From NCBI RefSeq assembly GCF_003095655.1, contig NZ_CP029151.1, positions 2,107,001 to 2,171,000 of the forward strand: a DNA stretch of 64,000 bases. Direction: 5' to 3'. The stretch's first letter is position 1, and each line of letters starts with the position of its first letter. Positions 41,404-50,291 of the stretch are shown piece after piece. The notes below the pieces were generated by a model. That model saw nothing but the letters and a program-made list of their open reading frames with translations, searched no databases and was not told the origin of the DNA. Position numbers and translations under genes: made by a program. This DNA comes from Dokdonia sp. Dokd-P16. GTDB taxonomy: Bacteria > Bacteroidota > Bacteroidia > Flavobacteriales > Flavobacteriaceae.

Positions 41404-42381
41404 ATGAAAATAGTAGCACAGATTAAAGAACCCATCGCTTATGAAATGGAGCTTTTTGAAGAAAAGTTTTCACTTTCTATGCGCTCTAAGGTGGCGCTTC
41501 TCAATCGTATCACACATTATATAGTAAACCGTAAGGGTAAGCAAATGCGACCTATGTTTGTCTTTCTCACCGCAAAGATGATGAACAACGGTGAGGTAAA
41601 CGACCGCACCTATCGTGGGGCTTCGGTTATAGAATTAATCCATACTGCTAGTCTCGTACATGATGATGTAGTAGATGATAGTAACATACGCAGAGGTTTT
41701 TTCTCGCTTAATGCATTGTGGAAAAATAAGATTGCAGTACTTGTTGGAGATTTTTTATTCTCAAAGGGACTGTTGCTTTCTATAGATAATGGCGATACAG
41801 ATTTATTGCAAATTATATCTGTAGCGGTGAGAGAAATCTCAGAAGGCGAATTACTCCAAATTGAGAAAGCCCGCAAGCTCGATATTACAGAAGAATTATA
41901 CTACGAGATTATCCGTCAGAAAACAGCAACGCTCATTGCAGCTTGTTGTGCTATGGGAGCTTGTGCTGTCCATGCGAAGGATAAAGAAGTAAAGCGCATG
42001 CATAAATTTGGAGAGCTTATAGGTATGGCTTTTCAAATTAAAGATGACCTATTTGATTATGGTACTGCCAAAATAGGGAAACCTACAGGTATTGATATCA
42101 AAGAGCAAAAGATGACCTTACCACTCATTTATGTGCTGAATACGGTTTCTAAAAAAGATAAAAATTGGCTCATCAATAGCATCAAGAATAAGAATACAGA
42201 CAAGAAGCGTGTAAATGAAGTAATTGCTTTTGTAAGAGATAACGGCGGCCTAGAGTATGCTGTTACAAAGATGAAGGCACTACAGCAAGAAGCCTTAGAA
42301 ATCCTAATGACATATCCTAAGTCTGTGTACCGCGACTCTCTCGAGTTGATGGTGAATTATGTGATTGATAGAAAGAAGTAA
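41404..42381 (+). CDS. trans-Polyprenyl diphosphate synthase (quinone side-chain)
   Basis: 325 residues. First aspartate-rich motif DDxxD in SLVHDDVVDDSNIRRG; the second is KDDLFDYGT. GKQMRPMFVF contains the substrate-binding Arg. Chain length cannot be told. In flavobacteria such enzymes make the menaquinone side chain, consistent with ubiE/menG elsewhere in this window. Confidence 0.9.
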   Translation: MKIVAQIKEPIAYEMELFEEKFSLSMRSKVALLNRITHYIVNRKGKQMRPMFVFLTAKMMNNGEVNDRTYRGASVIELIHTASLVHDDVVDDSNIRRGFFSLNALWKNKIAVLVGDFLFSKGLLLSIDNGDTDLLQIISVAVREISEGELLQIEKARKLDITEELYYEIIRQKTATLIAACCAMGACAVHAKDKEVKRMHKFGELIGMAFQIKDDLFDYGTAKIGKPTGIDIKEQKMTLPLIYVLNTVSKKDKNWLINSIKNKNTDKKRVNEVIAFVRDNGGLEYAVTKMKALQQEALEILMTYPKSVYRDSLELMVNYVIDRKK

Positions 42382-42385
42382 AATT

Positions 42386-42769
42386 TCATTCCATTTTCTC
42401 TAACTCTTCTTGAAAATGTTTCTTCAGAAAAGATTTTTCTCTAGTATTCAGACTGTCCAGTATCCCGACTCTTCCATAAAAACTTATGCTCACGTCTTCT
42501 TTGTGAACTAAAACTATTAAAGGATATCCTCTTTGAGCTTCAAACATATCAATATTTTCAAAACCGATAAGAGGTGGGGTCTGATCTAAGTGGTATTGGT
42601 ATCTTGTATTTTTTACTGAAGAGCGATTAAAAGGGTCGCCATCTGGAACTGCAGACATAATTAAACCTTGAACCTCATTAAAGTCATCTTCGCTGTAATC
42701 TTCGTATTTCAACTGTTTATTACAAGATAATAAACACGACATAAGAATGATAGGAATGAAAAATTTCAT
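42386..42769 (-). CDS. Unrecognised small lipoprotein
   Basis: 127 residues with lipoprotein signal MKFFIPIILMSCLLSCNKQ, lipobox Cys at about residue 16. The mature part is acidic and beta-rich (GYPLIVLVHKEDVSISFYGRVGIL). It ends four bases from the end of the convergent polyprenyl synthase gene. Confidence 0.6.
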   Translation of the reverse strand: MKFFIPIILMSCLLSCNKQLKYEDYSEDDFNEVQGLIMSAVPDGDPFNRSSVKNTRYQYHLDQTPPLIGFENIDMFEAQRGYPLIVLVHKEDVSISFYGRVGILDSLNTREKSFLKKHFQEELEKME

Positions 42770-42783
42770 TAGTAATATTACAT

Positions 42784-42818
42784 AAAAAAAAGGCTAAACA
42801 TTACGTTTAGCCTTTTTT
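42784..42818 (-). terminator. Rho-independent terminator of accD
   Basis: AAAAGGCTAAAC, loop ATTAC, GTTTAGCCTTTT: a perfect 12-base stem with A/T runs on both sides. It separates accD from the lipoprotein gene. Confidence 0.92.
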
Positions 42819-42833
42819 GATATGATATAAGAA

Positions 42834-43691
42834 TTAAGCTCTAACCGCTCGATTCATAATTAAATCTAAGTAAAGATTTACTTTGTTCTTTAATTCTTGA
42901 CGCGGAGTGATAAAGTCTAAGAAACCGTGTTCTTGTAAGAACTCTGCTGTTTGGAAACCATCTGGTAGTTCCTTTCCAGTAGTATCACGTACAATACGTG
43001 GTCCTGCAAAGCCTATAAGTGCTCCAGGCTCAGAGATGTTTATGTCCCCTAGCATTGCAAATGAAGCCGTAGTACCTCCAGTAGTAGGATCTGTACAAAG
43101 CGACACATAAGGTATACCTGCATCTGCAAGTTGTGCAAGCTTAGCACTTGTTTTTGCTAGTTGCATAAGAGACAATGCCGCTTCCATCATACGAGCACCT
43201 CCAGATTTAGAGATAATCATAAAAGGAATATTGTTTTTAAGAGAATAATCTGCAGCACGTGCAATTTTTTCACCTACAACACTTCCCATAGACCCACCTA
43301 TAAAGCTGAAGTCCATACAAGCTATTACAATATCTGCACCTTTAGACTTACCTACGGCAGTTCTAATGGCATCTTTAAGACCTGTTTTTTCTTGAGCAGC
43401 AGCGAGACGATCTACATACTTTTTCTTATCCTCAAACTTAAGAGGATCCTTAGAAGTAAGTTTGGCATCTAGCTCTTTATATTTATTATCATCAAAGAGG
43501 ATTTCAAAATATTCATTACTACCTATTCGTACGTGGTATCCATCCTCTGGTGAGATATAGAAGTTCTTTTCTAGCTCTTCTGTATCTACTATTTTTCCAG
43601 TAGGTGATTTGTACCACAGCCCTTTAGGAGTATCTTTTTTGTCCTCTGTTGCAGTGTGTATTCCTTTTTCTTTACGTTTGAACCAAGCCAT
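42834..43691 (-). CDS. accD: Acetyl-CoA carboxylase carboxyltransferase subunit beta, zinc-ribbon cysteines absent
   Basis: 285 residues. The catalytic crotonase-fold is intact ([70 protein letters not shown]). The N-terminal zinc ribbon, normally KCxxC followed by CPxCxxH, reads [20 protein letters not shown] and YISPEDGYH, so all four cysteines are replaced. I recall the same in other Flavobacteriaceae. It forms the carboxyltransferase with AccA for malonyl-CoA synthesis. Confidence 0.94.
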   Translation of the reverse strand: MAWFKRKEKGIHTATEDKKDTPKGLWYKSPTGKIVDTEELEKNFYISPEDGYHVRIGSNEYFEILFDDNKYKELDAKLTSKDPLKFEDKKKYVDRLAAAQEKTGLKDAIRTAVGKSKGADIVIACMDFSFIGGSMGSVVGEKIARAADYSLKNNIPFMIISKSGGARMMEAALSLMQLAKTSAKLAQLADAGIPYVSLCTDPTTGGTTASFAMLGDINISEPGALIGFAGPRIVRDTTGKELPDGFQTAEFLQEHGFLDFITPRQELKNKVNLYLDLIMNRAVRA

Positions 43692-43720
43692 ATTGTGTTT
43701 GAATTTGGTTAATGGTATTT

Positions 43721-43738
43721 ATTCCGCTTTCGCGAAAA
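43721..43738. repeat. Dispersed palindrome, right half degenerate
   Basis: ATTCCGCTTTCGCGAAAATG: left half intact, right half decayed after GAAA. Upstream of accD. Confidence 0.6.
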
Positions 43739-43833
43739 TGTTATTACTATAAATAATTCCTTTCCACTATTAGAAAGTAAATCCTAGCATCGTTAGGACT
43801 CATTAATTACTAATGCAAGCCGTAAAAATACGG

Positions 43834-43874
43834 AAAACGGATTACATCAAATCAATTTTGATGCAATCCGTTTT
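43834..43874 (-). terminator. Long hairpin terminator of fbaA
   Basis: AAAACGGATTaCATCAAA and TTTGATGcAATCCGTTTT form an 18-bp stem with one wobble around a five-base loop. 25 bases after the fbaA stop. Confidence 0.85.
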
Positions 43875-43898
43875 TACAAATTTTATAATGTGTTGATA

Positions 43899-44966
43899 CT
43901 ATAGTGTATCGATATTATTTAAATCTTCAAAAGCCTTTTTAAGACGAGCTCCCATAGTTTGCTCTGCCTTGCGTAACCATACGCGAGGATCGTAAAACTT
44001 CTTGTTTGGAGAGTCATCACCAGTAGGGTTTCCTATCTGTGTTTTAAGATACTCAGCATTTTCTCCAAAATAATCACGGATACCTTCTGCAGTAGACCAC
44101 TGTAAATCTGTATCAATGTTCATTTTGATAACTCCGTAAGAGATTCCCTCACGTATTTCTTCTACTGTAGATCCACTTCCTCCGTGAAAAACAAAATCAA
44201 TGTGATTGTGCTCCTTTCCATACTTCTCAGAGATATGCTCTTGAGAGTTTTTAAGAATCTTCGGAGTAAGCTTTACGTTTCCTGGCTTATAAACTCCGTG
44301 TACATTTCCAAAAGCTGCAGCAATCGTAAATTGATCACTTACTTTACTTAGTTCCTCATAAGCATAAGCAACTTCTTCTGGTTGTGTGTATAATTTAGAA
44401 TCATCTACATCACTGTTATCTACACCATCTTCTTCACCACCAGTGATACCTAATTCTATTTCAAGAGTCATCTCCATCTTAGCCATGCGCTCAAGATATC
44501 CTTTACAAATCTCAATATTCTCTTCAAGTGGTTCTTCACTTAAGTCAATCATGTGAGAGCTAAAGAGTGAATGACCATGTTCTTTATAGTAAGCCTCATT
44601 TGCATCAAGCATGCCGTCCATCCAAGGAAGTAATTTTTTTGCACAGTGATCTGTGTGTAAAATCACGGTTGCTCCGTATGCTTTTGCAAGTTCGTGTACG
44701 TGCTTTGCTCCAGCTACAGCTCCTAATATGGCTGCTTTTTGGTTCTCATTATTTAATCCTTTTCCAGCATTAAACTGCGCTCCACCATTTGAAAACTGGA
44801 TAATTACAGGAGCGTTAAGCGCTGCTGCAGTCTCTAGAACCGTGTTGATACTGTTAGACCCAATTACATTAACCGCAGGAAGGGCAAAGCCTTTCTCCTT
44901 TGCATAGTTAAAAATTGCTTGTACTTCGTGGCCTGTGGCTACACCTGGTTTTATAGAATGCGACAT
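43899..44966 (-). CDS. fbaA: Class II fructose-bisphosphate aldolase
   Basis: 355 residues. Zinc ligands and active site: ILHTDHCAKK, LEIELGITGGEEDGVDNS, AAFGNVHGVYKPGNV and FVFHGGSGSTVEEI. It cleaves or forms fructose 1,6-bisphosphate in glycolysis and gluconeogenesis, the latter needed when growing through the glyoxylate shunt. Confidence 0.96.
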   Translation of the reverse strand: MSHSIKPGVATGHEVQAIFNYAKEKGFALPAVNVIGSNSINTVLETAAALNAPVIIQFSNGGAQFNAGKGLNNENQKAAILGAVAGAKHVHELAKAYGATVILHTDHCAKKLLPWMDGMLDANEAYYKEHGHSLFSSHMIDLSEEPLEENIEICKGYLERMAKMEMTLEIELGITGGEEDGVDNSDVDDSKLYTQPEEVAYAYEELSKVSDQFTIAAAFGNVHGVYKPGNVKLTPKILKNSQEHISEKYGKEHNHIDFVFHGGSGSTVEEIREGISYGVIKMNIDTDLQWSTAEGIRDYFGENAEYLKTQIGNPTGDDSPNKKFYDPRVWLRKAEQTMGARLKKAFEDLNNIDTL

Positions 44967-45334
44967 TGTTGTTGTTTAAAATTAGTAAAGTAAAAATAAC
45001 AAATATTACTCGGAAAGTAACCCGGATGTGGAGGTTACTACGACAACGTTTTAGCTAGGTTACGCTTTCGCGAAAGCGTGGTCGTTAACCATAATGCTCT
45101 TAAAAAGTGTCAGAGTCTAATGTGAATTATAGTATAGCAGTAGATGATTCGGGCAAGAGAATTATGTAGCTAATAATATTGAGATGAGTCTAAGACCTTA
45201 GCTTTCTTAGAGGATGGTTCGTAAATAAGTGTATATTTAAGCGAGTAATCAAAAATTAATGTCACGCTTACTATTTAGTAGAATACTGTCTTTAATTACT
45301 AAAATCACTTGTAAACAAACGAAATAAATTATTG
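44967..45334. other. Intergenic gap upstream of fbaA; only a palindrome recognised
   Basis: 368 bases between divergent genes. Apart from the perfect palindrome at 45062-45079 and a weak CTAAGA/TCTTAG hairpin near 45188, I see no gene and no clear promoter. Confidence 0.5.
45062..45079. repeat. Dispersed GCTTTCGCGAAAGC palindrome
   Basis: Perfect ACGCTTTCGCGAAAGCGT, about 95 bases upstream of fbaA. Confidence 0.9.
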
Positions 45335-46054
45335 ATGTTCTGGAATAAAAAGAAAAAATTACCCATTACCACAGAAGATAAAGTTTGGGTCGACTCAGAA
45401 TTAAATTGGTTACGTACAGAATTTGGAGAAGAACATTTTATGGAAATAAAAACTGTAACTCCAACCACAGACTTTTATAATAGGAAGTTTAAAGGGACTG
45501 AAGAAGATGCTGAATTTATCCTTGCGAGAACAATGGAGCTTATGAATATTCTAGATGTTGAAATTAAACTTAATTTTTTTTCAGACCAACCCGTTGAAAT
45601 GGATGACGGGACTATCTTGACCTCTCCAGCAGATATAAGTGGAGGCTGGAAAAGCGCAAGTGGAATATATGAGCAAACAGAGAATGAAACTATAATTTCA
45701 ATCGAAAGAGGGCAGTTGAAAAATCCTATTTCATTAATAGCAACGATTTCCCATGAATTATCGCATCAGATTTTACTCGGTGAAAGTAGGATAGAAGAAA
45801 ATGATGAATTCTTGACAGATTTTACTTCTATAGTTTATGGCTTTGGAATTTTTATTGGCAATTCTCGATTTCAATTTACCTCTGAAGGGTTTGGGTGGCA
45901 ATCTAGTAGTCAGGGCTATTTACCTGAACAGGTAATTGCTTATGCCATGGCTTGGCTTTCTAAAGAGAGAAATGAGAATACTGATTATGATAAATATTTG
46001 AACAAATCACTGCACAAGTTTTTCAACCAAAGTTTAGAATATTTGAAAGATTGA
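45335..46054 (+). CDS. Unrecognised protein with an HExxH zinc-protease-like motif
   Basis: 239 residues from the ATG at 45335; a TTG one codon earlier is possible. No signal peptide or membrane segment. The motif ISHELSHQILLGE (HELSH) and a downstream NDEFLTDFTSIVYGFGIF, with Glu and Asp in places expected for a third ligand, are consistent with a cytoplasmic gluzincin-like peptidase. Aromatic C-terminal region YAMAWLSKERNENTDYDKY. No family recognised, so activity is a hypothesis. Confidence 0.65.
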   Translation: MFWNKKKKLPITTEDKVWVDSELNWLRTEFGEEHFMEIKTVTPTTDFYNRKFKGTEEDAEFILARTMELMNILDVEIKLNFFSDQPVEMDDGTILTSPADISGGWKSASGIYEQTENETIISIERGQLKNPISLIATISHELSHQILLGESRIEENDEFLTDFTSIVYGFGIFIGNSRFQFTSEGFGWQSSSQGYLPEQVIAYAMAWLSKERNENTDYDKYLNKSLHKFFNQSLEYLKD

Positions 46055-46153
46055 TATGGAATAATTGACTGCATAAATGAAATCAACCTCCTTCTTTTCA
46101 GTATCAAAAGTTGTGTTGATTTTAATTTCCGATGCTTGTCTTTTTCTTTCACA

Positions 46154-46167
46154 TTTTCGCGAAAGCG
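46154..46167. repeat. Dispersed palindrome, left edge degenerate
   Basis: TTTTCGCGAAAGCG in the 176-base gap between the HExxH protein and tamL. Confidence 0.75.
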
Positions 46168-46230
46168 AAAAAAAACTATAGAAACTCTCCATAAAATGCT
46201 AGAGTAAACAATAAGAAGATGGGCTGGCTA

Positions 46231-48801
46231 CTAGAAAGGATAGTTAATCCCCACGTTATACACTGCATTTGAGAAGTTGTACTCTTTAAACCAGCGATCA
46301 CCTTCTGGAAGTGCTGGGTTGTAAGATTTAAAGCCAACGTCAAAGCGAAGGGCGAAAAAGTCGAAATCCCATCTGAGTCCAAAACCAGAGCCTACCGCAA
46401 GATCTTTTAAACTAGCGATATTATTAAAGCGCGATCTAGGGTCTTCTACATTATCAAATACATTCCAGATATTTCCGGCGTCTGTAAATAGAGCGCCTTC
46501 TATAGGGCCTATTAAATCAAAACGGTATTCAAGGTTGAAGGCAAGTTTCATATTTGCTTCATTAAATTCATTAGGACTACCGCTGCTCCCTGGGCCTAGG
46601 TCATAAGCTCTCCACGCTCTGTTGTCATTAGAACCTCCGCCAAAGAAACTACGTATAAAAGGGATGCTTGTAGAGTTTCCATAAGGAATTGCAATACCGC
46701 CAAAGGCTCTTGCTGCAATGATATTGTTACCTCCTAGATCCCAATGACGAGAGTATTCTACTTCTGTTTTTACATACTGAGAATATACAACGCCAAAAAG
46801 GCTTTTGTTTCCATCCTCGTTTTTCTCTGTATTTGCTATTCCTCCAGCAAGTGCTAGCGCATTACCAGCAAGTTCTACACGAGTTCTAAGTCTACTAAAG
46901 GTTTCATCAAATAGATTTTCTCTATTGTCATAAGTATGAGAGATATTTAATGATAAAATAAGATTATCTTCTGTAAGTCGCTCTTGGCGTTCTCCTATCG
47001 CTCGTATGTCATCTATGTCATCTTGAACTAGATTGTCTACTTGGTTGCGGTTTACGTCATTTATAAATTGCTCTGCTCCTGTGGGAATAGAGAGATTTCT
47101 ATTGCCATTCTCATCGGTTATAAAATACCCAGGGTTGATGCTTCCTTCATTATTTCGTGCGATGGTATTGAGGTCTTCATAACTATTTCTATAAATATTA
47201 AAATAGTTGTCTGGGTTTAGGTTGCGCACATATTGAGCATTGATGAGATCTACACTAAAACTGCGTTTCCACGATGGACTCCAGTTGTAGGTGAGTCCTG
47301 CAGTAACGGTTTGCTTATCGAGACCTATATTTTGTTGTACTCCTATACCAAGATTAAAACGAGTGTTAGGTTGCCATTCGGCAGGAATGAGTGCGCTTGT
47401 GCTCACCGGGAAAAATATACGTGGGAACGTGAGTCGTACATCTGCACCTATTTCTGAGATATTAAAGAAGCTATCGTCTGGATTCGCCGCATCATCTGAT
47501 GCTCCAAGGCTTCCACGAGCAGAAATTTCTAGCGTTTCTGCACCTCTGAAGATATTACGTATTAATAAAGACCCAAATCCAGCGATCCCAAAATCTTGAA
47601 TGTTTGAGGTAGACACGTCAAAGTCTGCTCTCAATTTATATTTTTCAAGAGGGGAGAGTCTTATACTCGCTATAAGATCAGACCTTGTGCTATCTGCAGG
47701 GTCTTCCATGTATTGAATACTTGGGTATTTAAAAGTGCCAAGTCTACTTAGTCTGCTTAAACTTTGAATACGATCTCTATCCTTGTAAATGTCGCCTGGT
47801 TTAAGAGGGATAATATCTGTGAGTGCCTTAGGCCTATAATTGATTTTGTCATAAGCATAGATCTTAAAACCATCTTTTACTAAGGAGTCATTAAACGGTT
47901 TGTCTCTATTGGCATAGCTGTAATCTGTAATAATATTTACTTCAGAAACATTGTGAACTTTAAACGGGACGTCATAAATCGAGTCGTTTATGTTTTCCGT
48001 AGGGTTATCTATAATGTACTCTAAGTTGGCTTTATGATTTGTGTTTACGGTATCCCCAACGAGGCGTATATATTCTGACTCAAAATGGTACAAACCATTG
48101 TTTCTAAAGAGTTCTGTAAGACGCTGTGTTTCGGCATTAATGTTTCCAGTCGCATATCGATCTCCAGCCTTAAGTAAGGAAGCACTTTTGTGAACATTAT
48201 AGATGGAATCTGCAACTGGTGAAGCTATAATAGGTGTAATACTATCTAAAAAATAGGCTTTACGTTTATTAACCTTATAGTCTACGCTGGCGCGCTGGTT
48301 GCTGTCTTTTTTAATTTCATAATCTACAGTAGCATTAAAGTAGCCATTGTTTACATAATAAGAATTGAGACGTTGTGCAGATTTTTGAGTGATTGCATCT
48401 GTAACAATAGCGGGAGCTTCACCAGTTTTTTTAATGCCTGTATTGATGCTCTTTTTAAAGTTGCGGGCAGCTTCTACTTGCTTGCGAGAAAGTACGCGTT
48501 CCCAGAAGGTAAATTTATTTTTGCTCGCCGCTCTTTGTGCATCGAGTATAGAATCTATATTAGGTCTCGCAAGATTATAAATATAAAGTCGCAGCGGAAT
48601 TCCTAAGCCAGGTAGTGTAGTGTTGGGTTTTTGATAAAGAAAATTATAAAGGCGGCTCTCACTTACTTTCTTGTCACCATCATAAATAGTGTTTTCGGTA
48701 AGCAAATGTCCATCATCTGGTACGCGCTTTGTTGCGTCACAACTTAATAGAAACACCGCCACTAGCAGAATTAGTGATATTTTTGTAAAAGTTGTTTTCA
48801 A
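46231..48801 (-). CDS. tamL: TamL, outer-membrane lipoprotein of the BamA/TamA superfamily
   Basis: 856 residues with a lipoprotein signal ending LLSC at about residue 21, the trait that separates TamL from TamA. POTRA-like repeats in the first half (GYFNATVDYEIKKDSNQRA, PLKPGDIYKDRDRIQSLSRL). The C-terminal beta-barrel includes the SFFGGGSNDNRAWRAYDLGPG motif, equivalent to the conserved RG[F/W]xxxxxGP of the superfamily, and ends with a final strand NAVYNVGINYPF. It works in outer-membrane protein assembly with TamB, which is not in the window. Its promoter overlaps the start of the TrmH-family gene. Confidence 0.88.
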   Translation of the reverse strand: MKTTFTKISLILLVAVFLLSCDATKRVPDDGHLLTENTIYDGDKKVSESRLYNFLYQKPNTTLPGLGIPLRLYIYNLARPNIDSILDAQRAASKNKFTFWERVLSRKQVEAARNFKKSINTGIKKTGEAPAIVTDAITQKSAQRLNSYYVNNGYFNATVDYEIKKDSNQRASVDYKVNKRKAYFLDSITPIIASPVADSIYNVHKSASLLKAGDRYATGNINAETQRLTELFRNNGLYHFESEYIRLVGDTVNTNHKANLEYIIDNPTENINDSIYDVPFKVHNVSEVNIITDYSYANRDKPFNDSLVKDGFKIYAYDKINYRPKALTDIIPLKPGDIYKDRDRIQSLSRLSRLGTFKYPSIQYMEDPADSTRSDLIASIRLSPLEKYKLRADFDVSTSNIQDFGIAGFGSLLIRNIFRGAETLEISARGSLGASDDAANPDDSFFNISEIGADVRLTFPRIFFPVSTSALIPAEWQPNTRFNLGIGVQQNIGLDKQTVTAGLTYNWSPSWKRSFSVDLINAQYVRNLNPDNYFNIYRNSYEDLNTIARNNEGSINPGYFITDENGNRNLSIPTGAEQFINDVNRNQVDNLVQDDIDDIRAIGERQERLTEDNLILSLNISHTYDNRENLFDETFSRLRTRVELAGNALALAGGIANTEKNEDGNKSLFGVVYSQYVKTEVEYSRHWDLGGNNIIAARAFGGIAIPYGNSTSIPFIRSFFGGGSNDNRAWRAYDLGPGSSGSPNEFNEANMKLAFNLEYRFDLIGPIEGALFTDAGNIWNVFDNVEDPRSRFNNIASLKDLAVGSGFGLRWDFDFFALRFDVGFKSYNPALPEGDRWFKEYNFSNAVYNVGINYPF

Positions 48802-48820
48802 AAGGGCGTTTTCATCATCT

Positions 48821-48849
48821 CAAAAGTACATCTTAATCGTGGTAAGCAA
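48821..48849 (-). promoter_or_regulatory. Promoter of tamL, overlapping the start of the divergent gene
   Basis: Minus-strand TTG (48849-48847), an 18-base spacer and TACTTTTG (48828-48821). The leader is about 13 bases. The -33 element lies in the first codons of the TrmH-family gene. Confidence 0.55.
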
Positions 48850-49579
48850 AAATACAATCAAACGAATAACGAGTTTAGGTCAAAAAAAGTACAGACAGCG
48901 TGAGCGCGTCTTTGTGGCCGAGGGAATTAAGGTGGTACATGAGCTGCTTAATTCGGATTTAGAGCTTGTAGAATTGTATGCAGAAGACGTTTCCGCTTTC
49001 GCGAAAGCGTTACAAAACAAAAATCAAGCGATAGTAGAGGAAGTAAGCACTGCAGACTTGAAGAAAATCACGTTCTTAAAAACTACACAAAAAGCAGTGG
49101 CGACTTTTAGAATGCCAGAAGCTGCACAGCTAGATAGATCTGGGCTTACATTATTGCTAGATGATGTGCGTGATCCTGGGAATCTAGGGACGATTATACG
49201 TTTGTGCGATTGGTTTGGGATTAAACAACTCGTGTGTTCTATAGGAACCGTAGATTGTTACAATCCTAAGGTGGTTCAAGCCACTATGGGTTCTCTGACG
49301 AGAGTAGATGTTATTTATACTAACCTAGAAGAATATCTTGAAAATGATAGTCGTGACGTCTTTGGAACCTTTATGGATGGCACAAATATTTATAAGACAA
49401 GTTTGCCTGCAGCAGGAGTTATTGTTATGGGGAATGAAGCAAACGGTATATCTCAAGAAATAGAGACCGTAGTGTCTAATCGTATTGCCATACCGAGGTT
49501 TGGAGACCTACAAGAAACAGAAAGTCTTAATGTTGCGACAGCAACTGCAATCTGCTTGAGCGAATTTAAAAGAGGGTAA
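48839..49579 (+). CDS. TrmH-family RNA ribose methyltransferase (SpoU class)
   Basis: 246 residues from the GTG at 48839 (VVSKNTIKRITSLGQKKYRQRERVF); earlier in-frame starts would overlap tamL antisense. The SpoU knot motifs are LLLDDVRDPGNLGTIIRLCDWFG, GSLTRVDVIY, VIVMGNEANGIS and ETESLNVATATAICL. An N-terminal SpoU substrate-binding domain (KKYRQRERVFVAEGIKVVHEL) is present. It probably 2'-O-methylates 23S rRNA or tRNA. The palindrome at 48994-49009 is translated as AFAKA in EDVSAFAKALQN. Confidence 0.9.
   Translation: MVSKNTIKRITSLGQKKYRQRERVFVAEGIKVVHELLNSDLELVELYAEDVSAFAKALQNKNQAIVEEVSTADLKKITFLKTTQKAVATFRMPEAAQLDRSGLTLLLDDVRDPGNLGTIIRLCDWFGIKQLVCSIGTVDCYNPKVVQATMGSLTRVDVIYTNLEEYLENDSRDVFGTFMDGTNIYKTSLPAAGVIVMGNEANGISQEIETVVSNRIAIPRFGDLQETESLNVATATAICLSEFKRG
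48994..49009. repeat. Intragenic palindrome copy in the TrmH-family gene
   Basis: CGCTTTCGCGAAAGCG, same frame (AFAKA) as the second aminotransferase copy. Confidence 0.9.
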
Positions 49580-49582
49580 TTG

Positions 49583-50287
49583 TTACTGGAAGGTAAAGTT
49601 TAAAAATACTCCTCGTGTTTGCATTTTATTGATGTTACCGGTCCATGGGCTGTTTGGGCTGTTATCTCTCACTAGCTCATCAGACATTGCAAATACTCCT
49701 TTCAAGCTAGGGATAAACTTAAAGTAGTAGAGGTAAAGCTCTACACCTATAGCCATCTCATAAAAGAAAGGACTTGAAGTAGTACGGAACTGTCCAGCAA
49801 AGTTATCATCTGGATTTTTCTCGTTACTAGAAAGGTTTGTTACCGCAGCTACGCCTAATTGAACATAAGGACGCACATTATTAAGCCTTCTAGTATTAAA
49901 TTTTAAGGCAAGTGGTAAATATATGTAGGTAGAGGGTACTTCTCTTAGTAAATCATTTTCACTATCAAAACGAGCATCTGGAGCATACATTAAATTACGT
50001 TGTGTATACACAAGTCCAGGCTCTGTACGTATACTTATAAACTCAGAAAGTCTAAGGTCGCCTACGATACCCACATTGAATCCTACAGAACGTTCTACTT
50101 GAATATCCTCTTGATCTGTCTGGTAGTCAAAATTATAATCCATAGAGTTGATACCAAAGTAGTAACCCCAAGAGATAGGTTTTTTGTCAAAATTTTGATC
50201 ATTTTGTACTCGAGCTCTAGAGAGCCATTGACCATGAACCGTTGAGAAGCTTAAAACAAGTGCTATTATAGCAATGTATGTACGCAT
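49583..50287 (-). CDS. porT: PorT-family outer-membrane protein of the type IX secretion system
   Basis: 234 residues from the ATG at 50285-50287 (MRTYIAIIALVLSFSTVHGQ, a signal peptide); an earlier start reads through the end of ubiE. Beta-barrel strands include YYFGINSMDYNF, GFNVGIVGDLRL, IRTEPGLVYTQR, YLPLALKFNTRRLNNVRPYVQLGV and GVFLNFTFQ. PorT (SprT) is needed for T9SS export, in line with the T9SS cargo at 40425. It starts five bases after the ubiE stop, an arrangement I recall from other flavobacteria. Confidence 0.88.
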   Translation of the reverse strand: MRTYIAIIALVLSFSTVHGQWLSRARVQNDQNFDKKPISWGYYFGINSMDYNFDYQTDQEDIQVERSVGFNVGIVGDLRLSEFISIRTEPGLVYTQRNLMYAPDARFDSENDLLREVPSTYIYLPLALKFNTRRLNNVRPYVQLGVAAVTNLSSNEKNPDDNFAGQFRTTSSPFFYEMAIGVELYLYYFKFIPSLKGVFAMSDELVRDNSPNSPWTGNINKMQTRGVFLNFTFQ

Positions 50288-50291
50288 AAAA

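Noticed and set aside
48689-48838. 50-residue N-terminal extension of the TrmH-family protein
   Set aside because: It is antisense to the tamL signal peptide region and lacks similarity to the family; the GTG at 48839 fits better.
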